A stretch of DNA of 64,000 bases from Legionella birminghamensis (lineage in GTDB: Bacteria > Pseudomonadota > Gammaproteobacteria > Legionellales > Legionellaceae), in assembly GCF_900452515.1 (NCBI RefSeq), contig NZ_UGNW01000001.1:1860001-1924000 (forward strand). Direction: 5' to 3'. Shown here piece after piece: positions 9,180 to 21,106 of this stretch. Each line of letters starts with the position of its first letter. Within the stretch, counting starts at the first letter, position 1. Position numbers and translations under genes: made by a program. The notes below the pieces were generated by a model. It had not been told where the DNA came from, ran no database searches, and saw only the letters and a list, made by a program, of their open reading frames with translations.

Positions 9180-10146
9180 GATTACCCTCATAGAAGCAGT
9201 TACTCAAGCGCTTGCCTATGAATTGGCCCATGACGAGAATGTCGTTGTATTTGGTGAGGATGTCGGCAAAAATGGCGGCGTTTTCAGAGCTACGGTTGGC
9301 TTGCAGGAACGCTTCGGCGAGGAACGCGTTTTTGATACCCCGCTGGCCGAATCAATGATTGCCGGATTGTCGGTGGGTATGTCGGTGCAAGGAATAAAGC
9401 CGGTAGCCGAATTTCAATTTATGGGTTTTATCTATCCTGCTTTCAACCAAATCCTTTCCCATGCGGCTCGAATGAGGAACCGCACACGCGGCAGATTACA
9501 TTGTCCAATTGTTTTCCGGGCACCATTTGGGGGCGGTATTCGCGCTCCTGAGCATCACTCTGAAAGCACAGAAGCGCTTTTTGCTCATATACCAGGTATG
9601 CAGGTAGTGATACCCTCATCACCTAGAAGAGCCTATGGGCTGTTATTAGCCGCCATCAGAAATCCTGATCCGGTTGTTTTTCTTGAACCCAAACGAATCT
9701 ACCGTCTGGTCAAGCAGCCTGTTGAAAACAATGGCGAAGCTTTACCGATTGGAAAATGCTTCACCCTTCAGCAGGGTAGCGATGTCACTTTGGTTAGCTG
9801 GGGGGCCAGCGTTCACGAAACAATGCAGGCTGCCAAACAGTTGCAGGAAGAAGGGGTTTCCTGTGAAGTCATCGACGTGGCTACTATTAAACCATTAGAT
9901 ATCGAAACAATTATTAGTTCAGTTGAAAAAACCGGTCGTTGTGTGATTATTCATGAAGCGGCTAAAACCGGTGGTTTTGGTGCAGAAATATCCGCCCAAA
10001 TCATGGAAAATTGCCTGAGTGATTTACAAGCGCCAGTGCAGCGAGTTACAGGTTATGATACAGTTATGCCCTATTTTCAACTTGAAAAATTTTATATTCC
10101 CAGTGTCCAGCGTATTAAGGACAGCGTACTCAGTATAATGGAGTAA
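9172..10146 (+). CDS. pdhB: Pyruvate/2-oxoacid dehydrogenase E1 component, beta subunit
   Basis: E1beta pairs with PdhA to form the decarboxylating E1. Diagnostic segments are VVFGEDVGKNGGVFRAT, FDTPLAESMIAG, RAPFGGGIRAPEHHSES and the C-terminal YDTVMPY. The frame is open from an ATG at 9136, but ATG 9172 has GGAGG nine bases upstream and gives the usual N-terminus (MPEITLIEAVTQAL), 324 residues. The start overlaps the end of pdhA by 8 bp, and pdhC begins 2 nt after the stop, so the three subunits are translated from one message. Confidence 0.93.
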   Translation: MPEITLIEAVTQALAYELAHDENVVVFGEDVGKNGGVFRATVGLQERFGEERVFDTPLAESMIAGLSVGMSVQGIKPVAEFQFMGFIYPAFNQILSHAARMRNRTRGRLHCPIVFRAPFGGGIRAPEHHSESTEALFAHIPGMQVVIPSSPRRAYGLLLAAIRNPDPVVFLEPKRIYRLVKQPVENNGEALPIGKCFTLQQGSDVTLVSWGASVHETMQAAKQLQEEGVSCEVIDVATIKPLDIETIISSVEKTGRCVIIHEAAKTGGFGAEISAQIMENCLSDLQAPVQRVTGYDTVMPYFQLEKFYIPSVQRIKDSVLSIME

Positions 10147-10148
10147 TT

Positions 10149-11276
10149 ATGAATATTTTTAATCTGCCTGATTTAGGTGAAGGTTTGCCTGATGCTGAAA
10201 TCCATGAGTGGTTTGTTAAAGAAGGTGATTATGTCAAACTTGATCAGCCTCTGGTTTCAATGGAAACAGCTAAAGCAGTCGTTGATGTCCCCTGCCCCCA
10301 GGAGGGTACCATTGCCAAGTTATTTGGAAAACCGGGCGATGTACTGAAAACTGGTTCACCCCTGGTCGGCTTTGCTGAAAGCAGCACTGCAAGAACTGAT
10401 AAAGGGACTGTTGTCGGCAATCTGGAAGAAAGTCATGATGTCAGTGAAGATAATTTCACTATTGGCTCGAGCGCCCCTTCTGTATCCGAAGGCAGCAGAC
10501 GCCCAAAAGCCACACCGGCTGTACGCGTTCTGGCAAAAAAGCTGGGTGTGGATCTATCTGCATTAGCCGGCTCAGGACAACATGGCATGATCACCCGTGA
10601 AGATGTTGAGCGCGCTGCCCAGCCCAAAGAAGAGTTACCCCAGGGATACGAACCTCTGCGCGGCGTTCGCCGTGCCATGTTGAACAGCATGGTTCAATCG
10701 CATCAGGTTGTTGTCCCCGTAAGCATTTTTGACGAAGCTGACATTGAAGCATGGCATCCTGGTCAGGATATTACTGCTCGTCTTATTCGTGCAGTGGCCG
10801 ATGGGGTTCAAAGGGAACCCTCTCTCAATGCCTGGTTTAACACAGAACATGCGGCTCGTAGATGCTTTGAAGAAGTTCATCTGGGGCTGGCAATGGATAC
10901 CGAGGACGGCCTCTTTGTTCCAGTTATTCATGATGCACATAAAAAATCTGCCCAGGAATTAAGGAATAGTATTGATGAATTCAAAAAATCAGTCCGTGAA
11001 CGCGCTGTTCCAGCTGATAAATTGAAAGGCGCCACTATTACCTTATCCAATTTTGGAAAATTTGCTGGTAAATTCGCAAGTCCCATTATTGTTCCGCCAA
11101 TGGTTGCTATTTTAGCGGTGGGTCGTTTGTATCATGGCGCAGTTGCCAGTAACGGACAGATAAAATCCCATCGCTTACTACCCCTTTCATTAAGCTTTGA
11201 CCATCGAGCCGTGACAGGCGGTGAAGCCACCCGCTTTCTAGGTGCAGTAATTGAGTCTTTACAAAAAGCAGAATGA
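10149..11276 (+). CDS. pdhC: Dihydrolipoamide acyltransferase (E2)
   Basis: A 375-residue E2 core. It has one lipoyl domain (residues 1-78), with the acceptor Lys42 in METAKAVVDVP; the family more often has ETDKA. A flexible linker follows, then the E3/E1-binding domain around residues 115-155 (ATPAVRVLAKKLGVDL, GSGQHGMITREDV). The acyltransferase domain from about 165 ends in SFDHRAVTGGEATRFL, with the catalytic His. LipB at the window start would supply the octanoyl group for Lys42. A single lipoyl domain and the E1alpha/beta neighbours fit a BCKDH/PDH-type complex. A half R1 unit begins directly after the stop. Confidence 0.92.
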   Translation: MNIFNLPDLGEGLPDAEIHEWFVKEGDYVKLDQPLVSMETAKAVVDVPCPQEGTIAKLFGKPGDVLKTGSPLVGFAESSTARTDKGTVVGNLEESHDVSEDNFTIGSSAPSVSEGSRRPKATPAVRVLAKKLGVDLSALAGSGQHGMITREDVERAAQPKEELPQGYEPLRGVRRAMLNSMVQSHQVVVPVSIFDEADIEAWHPGQDITARLIRAVADGVQREPSLNAWFNTEHAARRCFEEVHLGLAMDTEDGLFVPVIHDAHKKSAQELRNSIDEFKKSVRERAVPADKLKGATITLSNFGKFAGKFASPIIVPPMVAILAVGRLYHGAVASNGQIKSHRLLPLSLSFDHRAVTGGEATRFLGAVIESLQKAE

Positions 11277-11551
11277 GCCGAATCCCCGCGGCTTCGACTC
11301 TGAGAGATCCTCACAAAATTTCACCATCTAATCAGTGCCTACGTACCGCGCTTAATGCGCGGTACGTAGAGTTTTTAATGCCTTTTCGATCTCTATTTCG
11401 GCAACATTCCAAAATTCAAGGAGCTGTTCAGCTACCAGACATGGGCCCCGCGGTCGCTGCCGCGGGGATTCGAAGGGCTACGCCGCGGGGATTCGAAGGG
11501 CTGCGCCGCGGGGATTCGAAGGGCTGCGCCGTGGGATTCAAGATGGTGAAT
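11277..11551. repeat. Intergenic repeat cluster: R1 half unit, R2, R1 tandem array
   Basis: Bases 11278-11292 are a half R1 unit (CCGAATCCCCGCGGC). Bases 11306-11369 are repeat R2, which shares GATCCTCACAAAATTTCACC and the rest of a 60-bp stretch with 27420-27478. It ends in a perfect palindrome with 12-bp arms, TACGTACCGCGC (11340-11351) and GCGCGGTACGTA (11357-11368). Bases 11443-11541 are an R1 palindrome whose right arm CCGCGGGGATTCGAAGGGCT is repeated about four times with an exact 23-bp period (starts 11460, 11483, 11506, 11529). No gene is apparent. Confidence 0.85.
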
Positions 11552-11875
11552 CTAGCGGACTATCTTATGATGCGTATTAAGGATTAACACCGCTTGCTTC
11601 GCATCAGGCTGACCTGCAGCTGCTGCTCTGTTAATCCATATCCATGCTTTTTCACGATCTTCGACCACGCCGCGTCCATAATAATACATATAGCCGACAG
11701 CATATTGTGCATCCGGTTGACCGCCTTCGGCTGCAGGTAAAAGGTGAATAAAGGCTTTTCTATATTCCTCTGCACGAAAACAGGCAATGCCCTCATCGAA
11801 ATTAAGCGATCTGAAGCAGGCGGTTTGTAAAAAACAGCATAGAGAAAGAATGATTAACTTTAAAACTAATCGCAT
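11552..11875 (-). CDS. Small Sel1-repeat lipoprotein
   Basis: A 107-residue protein with a lipoprotein signal peptide (MRLVLKLIILSLCCFLQTAC, lipid-acceptor Cys20). It is followed by about one and a half Sel1-like repeats: HLLPAAEGGQPDAQYAVGYM, then the YGRGV turn and AAAAGQPDAKQAV. Sel1 proteins are helical adaptors. The gene starts 6 nt after the lspC stop and is probably co-transcribed with it, so a role at the envelope is plausible. No enzymatic motif is visible. The 3' end abuts the R1/R2 cluster. Confidence 0.8.
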   Translation of the reverse strand: MRLVLKLIILSLCCFLQTACFRSLNFDEGIACFRAEEYRKAFIHLLPAAEGGQPDAQYAVGYMYYYGRGVVEDREKAWIWINRAAAAGQPDAKQAVLILNTHHKIVR

Positions 11876-11881
11876 ACTGGG

Positions 11882-12403
11882 TTAATCCTTAAAAAGCGGC
11901 TTTACAGGTCCATCAAAATGGAGTTGGTTCTTGGGCAACTTGATGCTTTCTAAGGCACCATTATGTAAAACGACAATATCCTGCTCGTTAATTGACTTAA
12001 TCGTTGCACCACCCGGTAAATCGTCACCAATAACGTAAAGGCGTTCCTCCCCGCCTGCAGAACGAATTAATACCTGAGAGGCATCTTTAACTGGTGAATA
12101 CATGATACCTACAATTTCGAGGTCGAGCATGGATTCTTTTATATCCTGCCCCGATAAATTAACTGGCACATAAATGCCAAATAATGCTGTTTTGAAAACA
12201 GCAGAATTTTTATTCAAACTTTCCTGAACGATATCCTTTTTTGCAGTGCTCTGATTTAGCTCAATGGAATCGTCACCCTGCGACTTCGTCGCAAGAGAAT
12301 ATATTTCAACCAGAAATAGTGCCAGAAAAATCGAAAACAGGAACAACGCGATTAACTTCACCGGCTCACCGACTAACTCGGAATAAAGTTTGTTTAGCCT
12401 CAC
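11882..12403 (-). CDS. lspC: Type II secretion inner-membrane protein GspC/LspC
   Basis: A 173-residue bitopic protein: short cytoplasmic N-terminus, one membrane helix (about 16-38) and a periplasmic homology region. The latter matches GspC: KTALFGIYVP, LEIVGIMYSP, SQVLIRS, then YVIGDDLPGGATIKSI and VVLHNGALESIKLPK. GspC links the inner-membrane platform to the GspD secretin. It lacks a C-terminal PDZ domain, as in the short forms. In Legionella lspC is separate from the other lsp genes, as here. The Sel1 lipoprotein follows closely. Confidence 0.85.
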   Translation of the reverse strand: MRLNKLYSELVGEPVKLIALFLFSIFLALFLVEIYSLATKSQGDDSIELNQSTAKKDIVQESLNKNSAVFKTALFGIYVPVNLSGQDIKESMLDLEIVGIMYSPVKDASQVLIRSAGGEERLYVIGDDLPGGATIKSINEQDIVVLHNGALESIKLPKNQLHFDGPVKPLFKD

Positions 12404-12513
12404 ATCTCTCTGATAAATTGTAATTATTAGCCTAGTGTAAATTAAACAGCATCCGGTTTAAACTGCAAAAAACAAAATTTCCCCCCACTTCCTGTATTTT
12501 CTATAAGTATTAA

Positions 12514-12543
12514 TTGAGAGAAGGCGGATATCTAGGCTATATT
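12514..12543 (+). promoter_or_regulatory. Sigma-70-like promoter for the O-methyltransferase gene
   Basis: TTGAGA (12514-12519) and TATATT (12538-12543) are separated by 18 bp, 35 bp before the ATG at 12578. AAGGA near 12567-12571 is the likely ribosome binding site. Recognised by eye only. Confidence 0.5.
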
Positions 12544-12577
12544 GAACAAATAACAGGATTTTTCGCAAGGATTCGCA

Positions 12578-13579
12578 ATGCATGCTAAGAATGAAGCGCC
12601 TCATGTTCAATTGGCGACCATGTCTCGCTGGTATGTTGTTTCCAGGGCTATTCATACCGTGGCTTCCCTGGGTATCGCCAACCATATGTCTGAATTGCCA
12701 GTGAGTATTGAGCAAATCGCCAAAGAGACCGGTGCCCACCCACCTCTTTTAGGCCGCCTTTTACAGTTCTTAAGTGCTTATGGCCTTTTTAAATACCATG
12801 AGCCGGATTCGTATTCTTTGACTGAATTATCCAAACCACTTCGTGATGATGATCCACACTCCATTCGTGATGTGCTTCGCATGGTTGATGATCGCTGGTG
12901 GGATGCTTTTTCGGTACTCGATAAGAGTTTAAAAAATGGTAAATCCGCTTTTGCCTATAAGCATGGGGAAGAGTTTTTCAGTTTTCTGTCCAAGCATCCT
13001 GAAAAGCAGGAAAATTTTGATAGAGGAATGGCTAAGCTTTCAACCTATGATGATGAGCCTATTGCCAAGGCCTTTGATTTTAGCCGGTTTAGCTCTTTGG
13101 TCGATATGGGAGGCGGTCGTGGAGGTATGGCAAAAGCAATACATAAACATCATCCAGAATTACCAATAACAGTGTTTGATAGCCCATCGGTCATCAACCA
13201 ATTATCCCCCTCTGACTTTCCCCAGCAGATAACACTCCAGGCGGGCGATTTTTTTGAAGACATCCCCGCAGCCGATGCGTATTTATACAAAGGGGTACTG
13301 CATGATTTTAATGATGAAATGATGCGGAAAATTCTTGATAATTGCCACCAGCGCATGCCTCAATCGTCAACGTTGTTAATCGCTGAGCAGGTAATGCCTG
13401 TTAATGATTTGCCCCATCCCAATAAAACGATGGATATTGTGATGATGGTCTTACTCGATGGAAGGCAGCGCACATTAGAAGAGTGGCAGAAATACATTGA
13501 GCCGGTAGGCTTTAAATTTGAAAATAGTTATCCGACATCCAGTGTATTTAGTTTGATGGAATTCAGGCGGCTAGTTTGA
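12578..13579 (+). CDS. SAM-dependent O-methyltransferase (Methyltransf_2 family)
   Basis: A 333-residue protein with the two-part layout of caffeate/acetylserotonin-type O-methyltransferases. Residues about 15-110 are a winged-helix dimerisation domain (IEQIAKETGAHPPLLGRLLQ). The Rossmann domain has the SAM motif VDMGGGRGGMAKAI, an acidic residue in TVFDSPSV and the GDFFEDIP strand. KGVLHDFND supplies the usual catalytic His region. It stands alone, with its own promoter, divergent from lspC. The substrate cannot be told from sequence; related bacterial enzymes methylate hydroxyl groups of polyketides, quinones or catechols. Confidence 0.8.
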   Translation: MHAKNEAPHVQLATMSRWYVVSRAIHTVASLGIANHMSELPVSIEQIAKETGAHPPLLGRLLQFLSAYGLFKYHEPDSYSLTELSKPLRDDDPHSIRDVLRMVDDRWWDAFSVLDKSLKNGKSAFAYKHGEEFFSFLSKHPEKQENFDRGMAKLSTYDDEPIAKAFDFSRFSSLVDMGGGRGGMAKAIHKHHPELPITVFDSPSVINQLSPSDFPQQITLQAGDFFEDIPAADAYLYKGVLHDFNDEMMRKILDNCHQRMPQSSTLLIAEQVMPVNDLPHPNKTMDIVMMVLLDGRQRTLEEWQKYIEPVGFKFENSYPTSSVFSLMEFRRLV

Positions 13580-13681
13580 GGCCGTCTTTGCGAATGAAGT
13601 GCTGAACGATCCTCACCAATTTGGACAGCCCAACTTTTAGCTAGTTGTCTTTGCCACTCGGATTGTATTAGTACCTTTTGG

Positions 13682-13783
13682 CCTGAGCAGGAGCAAAGCT
13701 CCGTCTCGAAGGATTGACACCAAGCGAAGCCTTCGAGACGCCGCTAAAGCAGCTCCTCAGGTCGAATGGTTTGAGATAAAGCT
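13682..13783. repeat. Repeat R3, copy 1
   Basis: About 100 bp, closely matching 50043-50151. It holds the palindrome GTCTCGAAGG...CCTTCGAGAC and GAGCAAAGCTCC, followed by GCCGCTAAAGCAGC and TTGAGATAAA. The right end runs into the metallophosphoesterase gene and encodes its last residues and stop codon. Confidence 0.8.
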
Positions 13784-14544
13784 GAACGATAACTATAACT
13801 ATAGCTATCTTTAAGTTTAAATTGACTCAACTCATATTGCATTAACTTAATGGCACATTCACCTGCTTCAAACTCAATCAAATAAAAGCTGTTCTGCCCG
13901 TCTCTGGTACGCTGACAGGATAGAGAACCTGCATGCAGCAAGGCGAATGATTCCTGCTGATTTTTTTCCAGAAAACTTACATTAGCGAAATGCAAATGAC
14001 CAGTACAAACTAAATGCACAGCAGATTTTTTCAAAGCCTCGGAAAACGCCCTGGTATTACTTAAAGGCCTGTGCAAGCCTTCAAAATGCTGGAAATTGTG
14101 ATGAAAAAAAAGGATGTTCAACCGTTCGTCAGATACCTTAAAAAAGCGTTCAATTTTCATCAGGCTACTCGAGGATAATTTTCCATCCTTGATACTGTAA
14201 GGATTGACACTGTTAAGCCCAAGTATCCGCAGTTTGGCGTCTTCATAAGCGGGCTCCAGTGTATTATTAATAAAGCGCCTGTATTTTTCAAAAGGCGTTA
14301 AAAAGCGCTGTATCACATCAAAGGCAGGGATATCATGATTTCCGGGAACAAGTAATACTTTTCCAGGTAAACGGGAGATAAACGTACGCAGATCGTGAAA
14401 TTGTCCTGATCTTGCACGATGCGTTAAATCACCTGAAATAATAATAATTTCAGGCAAAATTTCGTTGACTTCTTTCACAAAGCAATTAATTATTTCCTGG
14501 CGGTGCAGACCGAAATGAAGATCCGAAATATGGATAATTTTCAT
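13744..14544 (-). CDS. Metallophosphoesterase (CpdA-like calcineurin fold)
   Basis: The dinuclear-metal motifs of calcineurin-like phosphoesterases appear in order: SDLHFG (D8, H10), SGDLTHRAR, VPGNHD, a histidine in FFHHNFQ and CTGHLHF. The 266-residue length and motif spacing resemble 3',5'-cyclic-AMP phosphodiesterase CpdA and related class III enzymes; the natural substrate is not certain. The start overlaps the end of the lipid-kinase-like gene by 4 bp (ATGA). The last residues (TIRPEELL) and the stop codon are encoded by repeat R3, so the original C-terminus has probably been replaced or extended. Confidence 0.85.
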   Translation of the reverse strand: MKIIHISDLHFGLHRQEIINCFVKEVNEILPEIIIISGDLTHRARSGQFHDLRTFISRLPGKVLLVPGNHDIPAFDVIQRFLTPFEKYRRFINNTLEPAYEDAKLRILGLNSVNPYSIKDGKLSSSSLMKIERFFKVSDERLNILFFHHNFQHFEGLHRPLSNTRAFSEALKKSAVHLVCTGHLHFANVSFLEKNQQESFALLHAGSLSCQRTRDGQNSFYLIEFEAGECAIKLMQYELSQFKLKDSYSYSYRSALSQTIRPEELL

Positions 14545-15434
14545 GAAGCCACCAACAGATTAAGAGAGTCAGGCAATAGCTTGTACTTTAGGGGTAAACT
14601 CATTTTAATGGCATCTCCATCAAGGGATACGATCACTTCTTTATATTTCTCAATAGTAACATCCAGGGGGAAAAGGCTGCAGGTTGCTACGAAATGGTTA
14701 TTTCTTCCCATTATAATATCAAAGAGTTTAGCGATTTCTATTTTGCCATGCTTTAGATAGTAAAGCCCTAATTTATGATCATTAAAACTTTCACGCCCAA
14801 AATTGACTGGAAACTCCCAGCGATAACAATTATTACTGATCATGACAAAGGAGGATTTGAGACGTAAATTAATTTCCTTACCTGTGATATGCATGTGGTA
14901 GGTTTTGTGCGTGCGCAAAGTATGGAACAAACTGGGAATATAACCTAGCCATTTATTAAGACGTTTTGCATAAAGATCACGCTTTCTTGCAAAACGGGGA
15001 TAAAATCCCACTGATGAGTTATTTATAAATACATAATCATTAACCTGGGCAAGGTCAATCTTTTTTACTGCAGGAGAACGCAAGACATTAACAAGTTCAT
15101 CAATGCTTAATGCCAGCTTCATCTCCTTGGCGAAATGATTCATGGTTCCTAAAGGCAGAACACCCATTATCGTATCTGAATTTGCTAAATACTGGGCTGC
15201 GCTTCGAAGTGTGCCATCCCCTCCGCCAATTAGCACTAACTTATATTCGGACTGACATTGCTTGATTACTTTTTCAAGAGAATCAGGGGATACAGAAAAG
15301 AACTGGAAAAGAAAACCAGCCTCTTTCAGTTGAGACAAGTAAGACTCCACTTTTTCTGCATTTCTCGCTTTCTCATTAACGATAATGGCAAAATGCTGTG
15401 GCGGAAAACGAAGTAGATTCTCAGAAAGAGGCAT
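14541..15434 (-). CDS. Diacylglycerol/lipid kinase family protein
   Basis: A 297-residue member of the DAGK catalytic family (YegS/DgkB type). The nucleotide-binding motif GGGDGTLRSAA follows VLIGG, PLGTMNHFA is the second signature, and the C-terminal VIVSLDGDA matches the conserved D-G-E/D motif. These enzymes phosphorylate diacylglycerol or related lipids with ATP. The gene forms a two-gene unit with the phosphoesterase that overlaps its 3' end. No membrane helix is seen, as expected for the peripheral YegS type. Substrate is not determined. Confidence 0.85.
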   Translation of the reverse strand: MPLSENLLRFPPQHFAIIVNEKARNAEKVESYLSQLKEAGFLFQFFSVSPDSLEKVIKQCQSEYKLVLIGGGDGTLRSAAQYLANSDTIMGVLPLGTMNHFAKEMKLALSIDELVNVLRSPAVKKIDLAQVNDYVFINNSSVGFYPRFARKRDLYAKRLNKWLGYIPSLFHTLRTHKTYHMHITGKEINLRLKSSFVMISNNCYRWEFPVNFGRESFNDHKLGLYYLKHGKIEIAKLFDIIMGRNNHFVATCSLFPLDVTIEKYKEVIVSLDGDAIKMSLPLKYKLLPDSLNLLVAS

Positions 15435-15480
15435 GTTATTTTTTCGTCCTTGAAAACGTATTCAGCTAAACCAGGCTGGA

Positions 15481-18228
<2,748 letters not shown>

Positions 18229-19434
18229 CTACTCCAAATCGAGCAAGTGGCCTAGTTTCTGCTTTTTGACCTTCAGGTAATTTCTGTTAGTTTCTAAGGG
18301 AGGCACGATCACCGGTACACGTTCAGAAACCGTCAGTCCGTATTTCTCAAGGGCCGCTACTTTTTGCGGATTATTCGTAAGAAGCCTTAGCGTTTCAATA
18401 CCGAAATATTTAAGCATTTGGTAAGCCACTGCATAATCACGGCTGTCAGCCGAAAAGCCCAGGCTGAGATTGGCTTCCACTGTATCCATGCCTTTTTCCT
18501 GCAGTGCATAAGCCTTCAATTTATTCTTAAGGCCAATCCCCCTGCCTTCCTGCCTTAAATAAATTAACAAGCCCCCTTCTTTGGCCAGTAAGGCCAGGGA
18601 CTGTTTTAACTGATTTCCACAATCACATCGGCATGAACCGAATACATCACCGGTGATACATTCAGAATGCACACGGACCAAGGGGACTTTATTGGAATGT
18701 TCAGGCTTTTTCAGCAGTGTGAAATGCTCGAGTCCATCAATTTGGTTCTCAAATACAGTCATTTCAAAAACACCAAAATCCTGCATTGGAATAGATGAAG
18801 AGGCGGCAGGAATAACCAGATTTTCATGTTTGATACGGTAATCAATTAAATCGCGTACGCTCACCAGGGGCAGATCATGTTCTTTTGCAAAGAGCTCCAA
18901 TGCGGAGAGCCTGCTCATTGAGCCATCATCATTAATGATTTCACAGATTACAGCTGCTGGAGTTAACCCCGCTAACTTTGCCAAATCAACACTACCTTCC
19001 GTTTGGCCTTGCCTTTCCAAAACCCCGCCTTCTCTGGCACGTAATGGAAAAATATGCCCCGGAGAGATAATATCTGCAGCACAGGCATCTGCTTTCACAG
19101 CAACACGGATAGTATGCGCCCGATCCTGGGCCGATATACCCGTTGACACCCCTTCTGCGGCCTCGATTGAAACCGTAAATGCAGTGCCATAAGGCGAACG
19201 GTTCCTGCTTGCCATCATCGGCAAATTCAGGCGCTCAATCATGTCAGCAGCCATCGGTAAGCAAATCAGCCCCCGGCCAAATCTGGCCATAAAATTGATT
19301 GCCTCGGGTGTAACATGTTCTGCAGCCAATACCAAATCGCCTTCATTTTCACGATTTTCATCATCCATAAGAATAATCATTCGCCCGGCTTTTAGTGTTT
19401 CTATTGCCTTTTCTATACTGGCAAATGTCGTCAT
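18229..19434 (-). CDS. ribBA: Bifunctional DHBP synthase / GTP cyclohydrolase II
   Basis: A 401-residue fusion supplying both precursors of riboflavin. The N-terminal RibB half (about 1-200) makes 3,4-dihydroxy-2-butanone 4-phosphate and shows [25 protein letters not shown], the RAHTIRVA segment and [11 protein letters not shown]. The RibA half has [15 protein letters not shown] with the zinc cysteines in [16 protein letters not shown], and a final NNPQKVAAL motif for GTP. It starts on an ATGA overlap with ribE. The gene order is ribD-ribE-ribBA; ribH is not in the window. Confidence 0.95.
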   Translation of the reverse strand: MTTFASIEKAIETLKAGRMIILMDDENRENEGDLVLAAEHVTPEAINFMARFGRGLICLPMAADMIERLNLPMMASRNRSPYGTAFTVSIEAAEGVSTGISAQDRAHTIRVAVKADACAADIISPGHIFPLRAREGGVLERQGQTEGSVDLAKLAGLTPAAVICEIINDDGSMSRLSALELFAKEHDLPLVSVRDLIDYRIKHENLVIPAASSSIPMQDFGVFEMTVFENQIDGLEHFTLLKKPEHSNKVPLVRVHSECITGDVFGSCRCDCGNQLKQSLALLAKEGGLLIYLRQEGRGIGLKNKLKAYALQEKGMDTVEANLSLGFSADSRDYAVAYQMLKYFGIETLRLLTNNPQKVAALEKYGLTVSERVPVIVPPLETNRNYLKVKKQKLGHLLDLE

Positions 19435-20045
19435 TCGTTTACCTCTCTTTTTAATTGCAGCAATGATGAAAGCTGATGAGCAATAACACGGGTCAGATAG
19501 TCAAACTCGATATTCAGGCGCTGCCCAACTGACATATAAGGGAAAGTAGTATGTGCAACCGTATGAGGAACTAACATCAGGCTGACCCGTTCGTCTTCTA
19601 CCTTGTTAATAGTAAGACTTACCCCATTTAAAGCGATACTGCCTTTAGGCAGCAAAAAAGATTTTGCGGGAATATTGAAATCATCGACTGTAAGCTCCAG
19701 ACAATCCCCAATGGGCTTGATGGATGTAAGTGTCGCCTGGGCGTCAATGTGCCCGCTGACATAATGCCCTCCGAACCGGGTGGTAGGCAGCATGGAACGT
19801 TCAATATTGACCTTATCTCCAACCACCAACTCACCAAGGTTGGTTACAGCAAGCGTTTCGGCAGAAACATCAAAGGCACACTCTACTCCATGATTGGGCA
19901 GCAAAGTCAGGCAGACACCATTGATAGCAATGCTCTCGCCCGTTTGAAGATTGGTTTCAGGCATTGATACTACCAGACGACGAGCCTGGTTATGTTCTAC
20001 ATTCGCCTTCACTTCGCCTAAACATTGTATTAATCCGGTAAACAT
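19431..20045 (-). CDS. ribE: Riboflavin synthase alpha chain
   Basis: Riboflavin synthase dismutates two 6,7-dimethyl-8-ribityllumazine molecules to riboflavin. The protein begins MFTGLIQCLGEV, and two internally similar lumazine-binding halves follow; the first has SIAINGVCLTL and the second SIALNGVSLTI, with VSGHIDAQA between. An upstream in-frame ATG at 20069 exists, but the start at 20045 has AGGAGGAAT directly before it and matches the family, giving 204 residues. It overlaps the ribD stop by one base (TAATG) and the ribBA start by 4 bp, so translation is tightly coupled. Confidence 0.95.
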   Translation of the reverse strand: MFTGLIQCLGEVKANVEHNQARRLVVSMPETNLQTGESIAINGVCLTLLPNHGVECAFDVSAETLAVTNLGELVVGDKVNIERSMLPTTRFGGHYVSGHIDAQATLTSIKPIGDCLELTVDDFNIPAKSFLLPKGSIALNGVSLTINKVEDERVSLMLVPHTVAHTTFPYMSVGQRLNIEFDYLTRVIAHQLSSLLQLKREVNE

Positions 20046-21106
20046 TATTCCTCCTGCCAGTCTATGCATGCTATTACATTGTCACCCGCAATTTGCCAGC
20101 TGATTGAATAGCGTCGCGACTGAAAAAAATTTTCGCCGTGGTAGGCGGAGGTCGCTTCATGGCCAAGAAAACCGGGTACAATATAAAGATAGCTGCGCTG
20201 GGTTAATTTTTGTTCGTGAAACATTGAAAATAGTTTGCCGCCAGCTTCCAGCCAGATATCATGGAAACCCCAGAGCCCCAACTGATCAAGGACATAATTT
20301 AGGTCAATCTGCCCTTCAATTATAGGCGCAGAAAAATAACTGCAATTGGGGTTTATGTCAGCTGGCGTATGCTTTTCGTCATGAAAAATGTAACAGTGTT
20401 CAGCAGATGAAAAAATTTTTGCATCCTCAGGGATACTCAGTCTTGCATCGAGAATGGCGATTTTCTTTTTTTTCTCATAGGAAGGCATCCGAGCCGTGAA
20501 TAATGGATCGTCCTTAATCACGGTCATTGCCGAAGTTAATATTATATCGGTATGAAGGCGGTTAAAATGCGTAAAGCGCGAGCATTCTTCATTGGATAGC
20601 TGGACGCGCGCCCCTTTTTCCCCAGCAATTTTACCGTCTAGCGTATGAGCAATTTTAGCGGTTACCCAAGGACGACCTGTACGTGTCCAATAACTATAAC
20701 TTTGGTAGAACTGGTCTATTTCCGCCATTGGCCAATGAATTACTTCAACCCCTTTTTCCTGCAATATTTGCGTGCTGTCATTGGCAGCAACTACAGGATT
20801 AGGATCTTTATAGGCAAAAACCACTCTGCTGATGCCGGCTTCGACAATTGCGTCTACGCAGGGCGGGGTTCGTCCCCAGTGATTACAAGGCTCCAGGGTA
20901 ACATACAGACTTGCACCCCTTGTCTGTTCGGTCATTTGCTGGAGTATTGAGCGTTCAGCATGGAGAGAGCCGACACCTTTATGGTAATCGGATGCCAATA
21001 TTTTACCATCTCGCACAACAATTGCGCCAACACTGGGATTAGGTGCGCATATTCCGCGCCCAATCCATGCTTGTTCAAGAGCGGCGATCATATATTGATT
21101 GTGCAT
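20045..21106 (-). CDS. ribD: Riboflavin deaminase/reductase RibD
   Basis: A 353-residue bifunctional enzyme for the second and third steps after GTP cyclohydrolase. The N-terminal deaminase (about 1-145) has zinc ligands in HAERS and the PCNHWGRTPPC motif. The C-terminal reductase (about 146-353) starts at RPWVTAKIAHTLDGKIA and contains the NADPH-binding region; its last part (LEAGGKLFSMF) is more divergent than usual but complete. It is the first gene of the rib unit. I looked for an FMN riboswitch in the 150 bp upstream and did not see one. Confidence 0.93.
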   Translation of the reverse strand: MHNQYMIAALEQAWIGRGICAPNPSVGAIVVRDGKILASDYHKGVGSLHAERSILQQMTEQTRGASLYVTLEPCNHWGRTPPCVDAIVEAGISRVVFAYKDPNPVVAANDSTQILQEKGVEVIHWPMAEIDQFYQSYSYWTRTGRPWVTAKIAHTLDGKIAGEKGARVQLSNEECSRFTHFNRLHTDIILTSAMTVIKDDPLFTARMPSYEKKKKIAILDARLSIPEDAKIFSSAEHCYIFHDEKHTPADINPNCSYFSAPIIEGQIDLNYVLDQLGLWGFHDIWLEAGGKLFSMFHEQKLTQRSYLYIVPGFLGHEATSAYHGENFFQSRRYSISWQIAGDNVIACIDWQEE

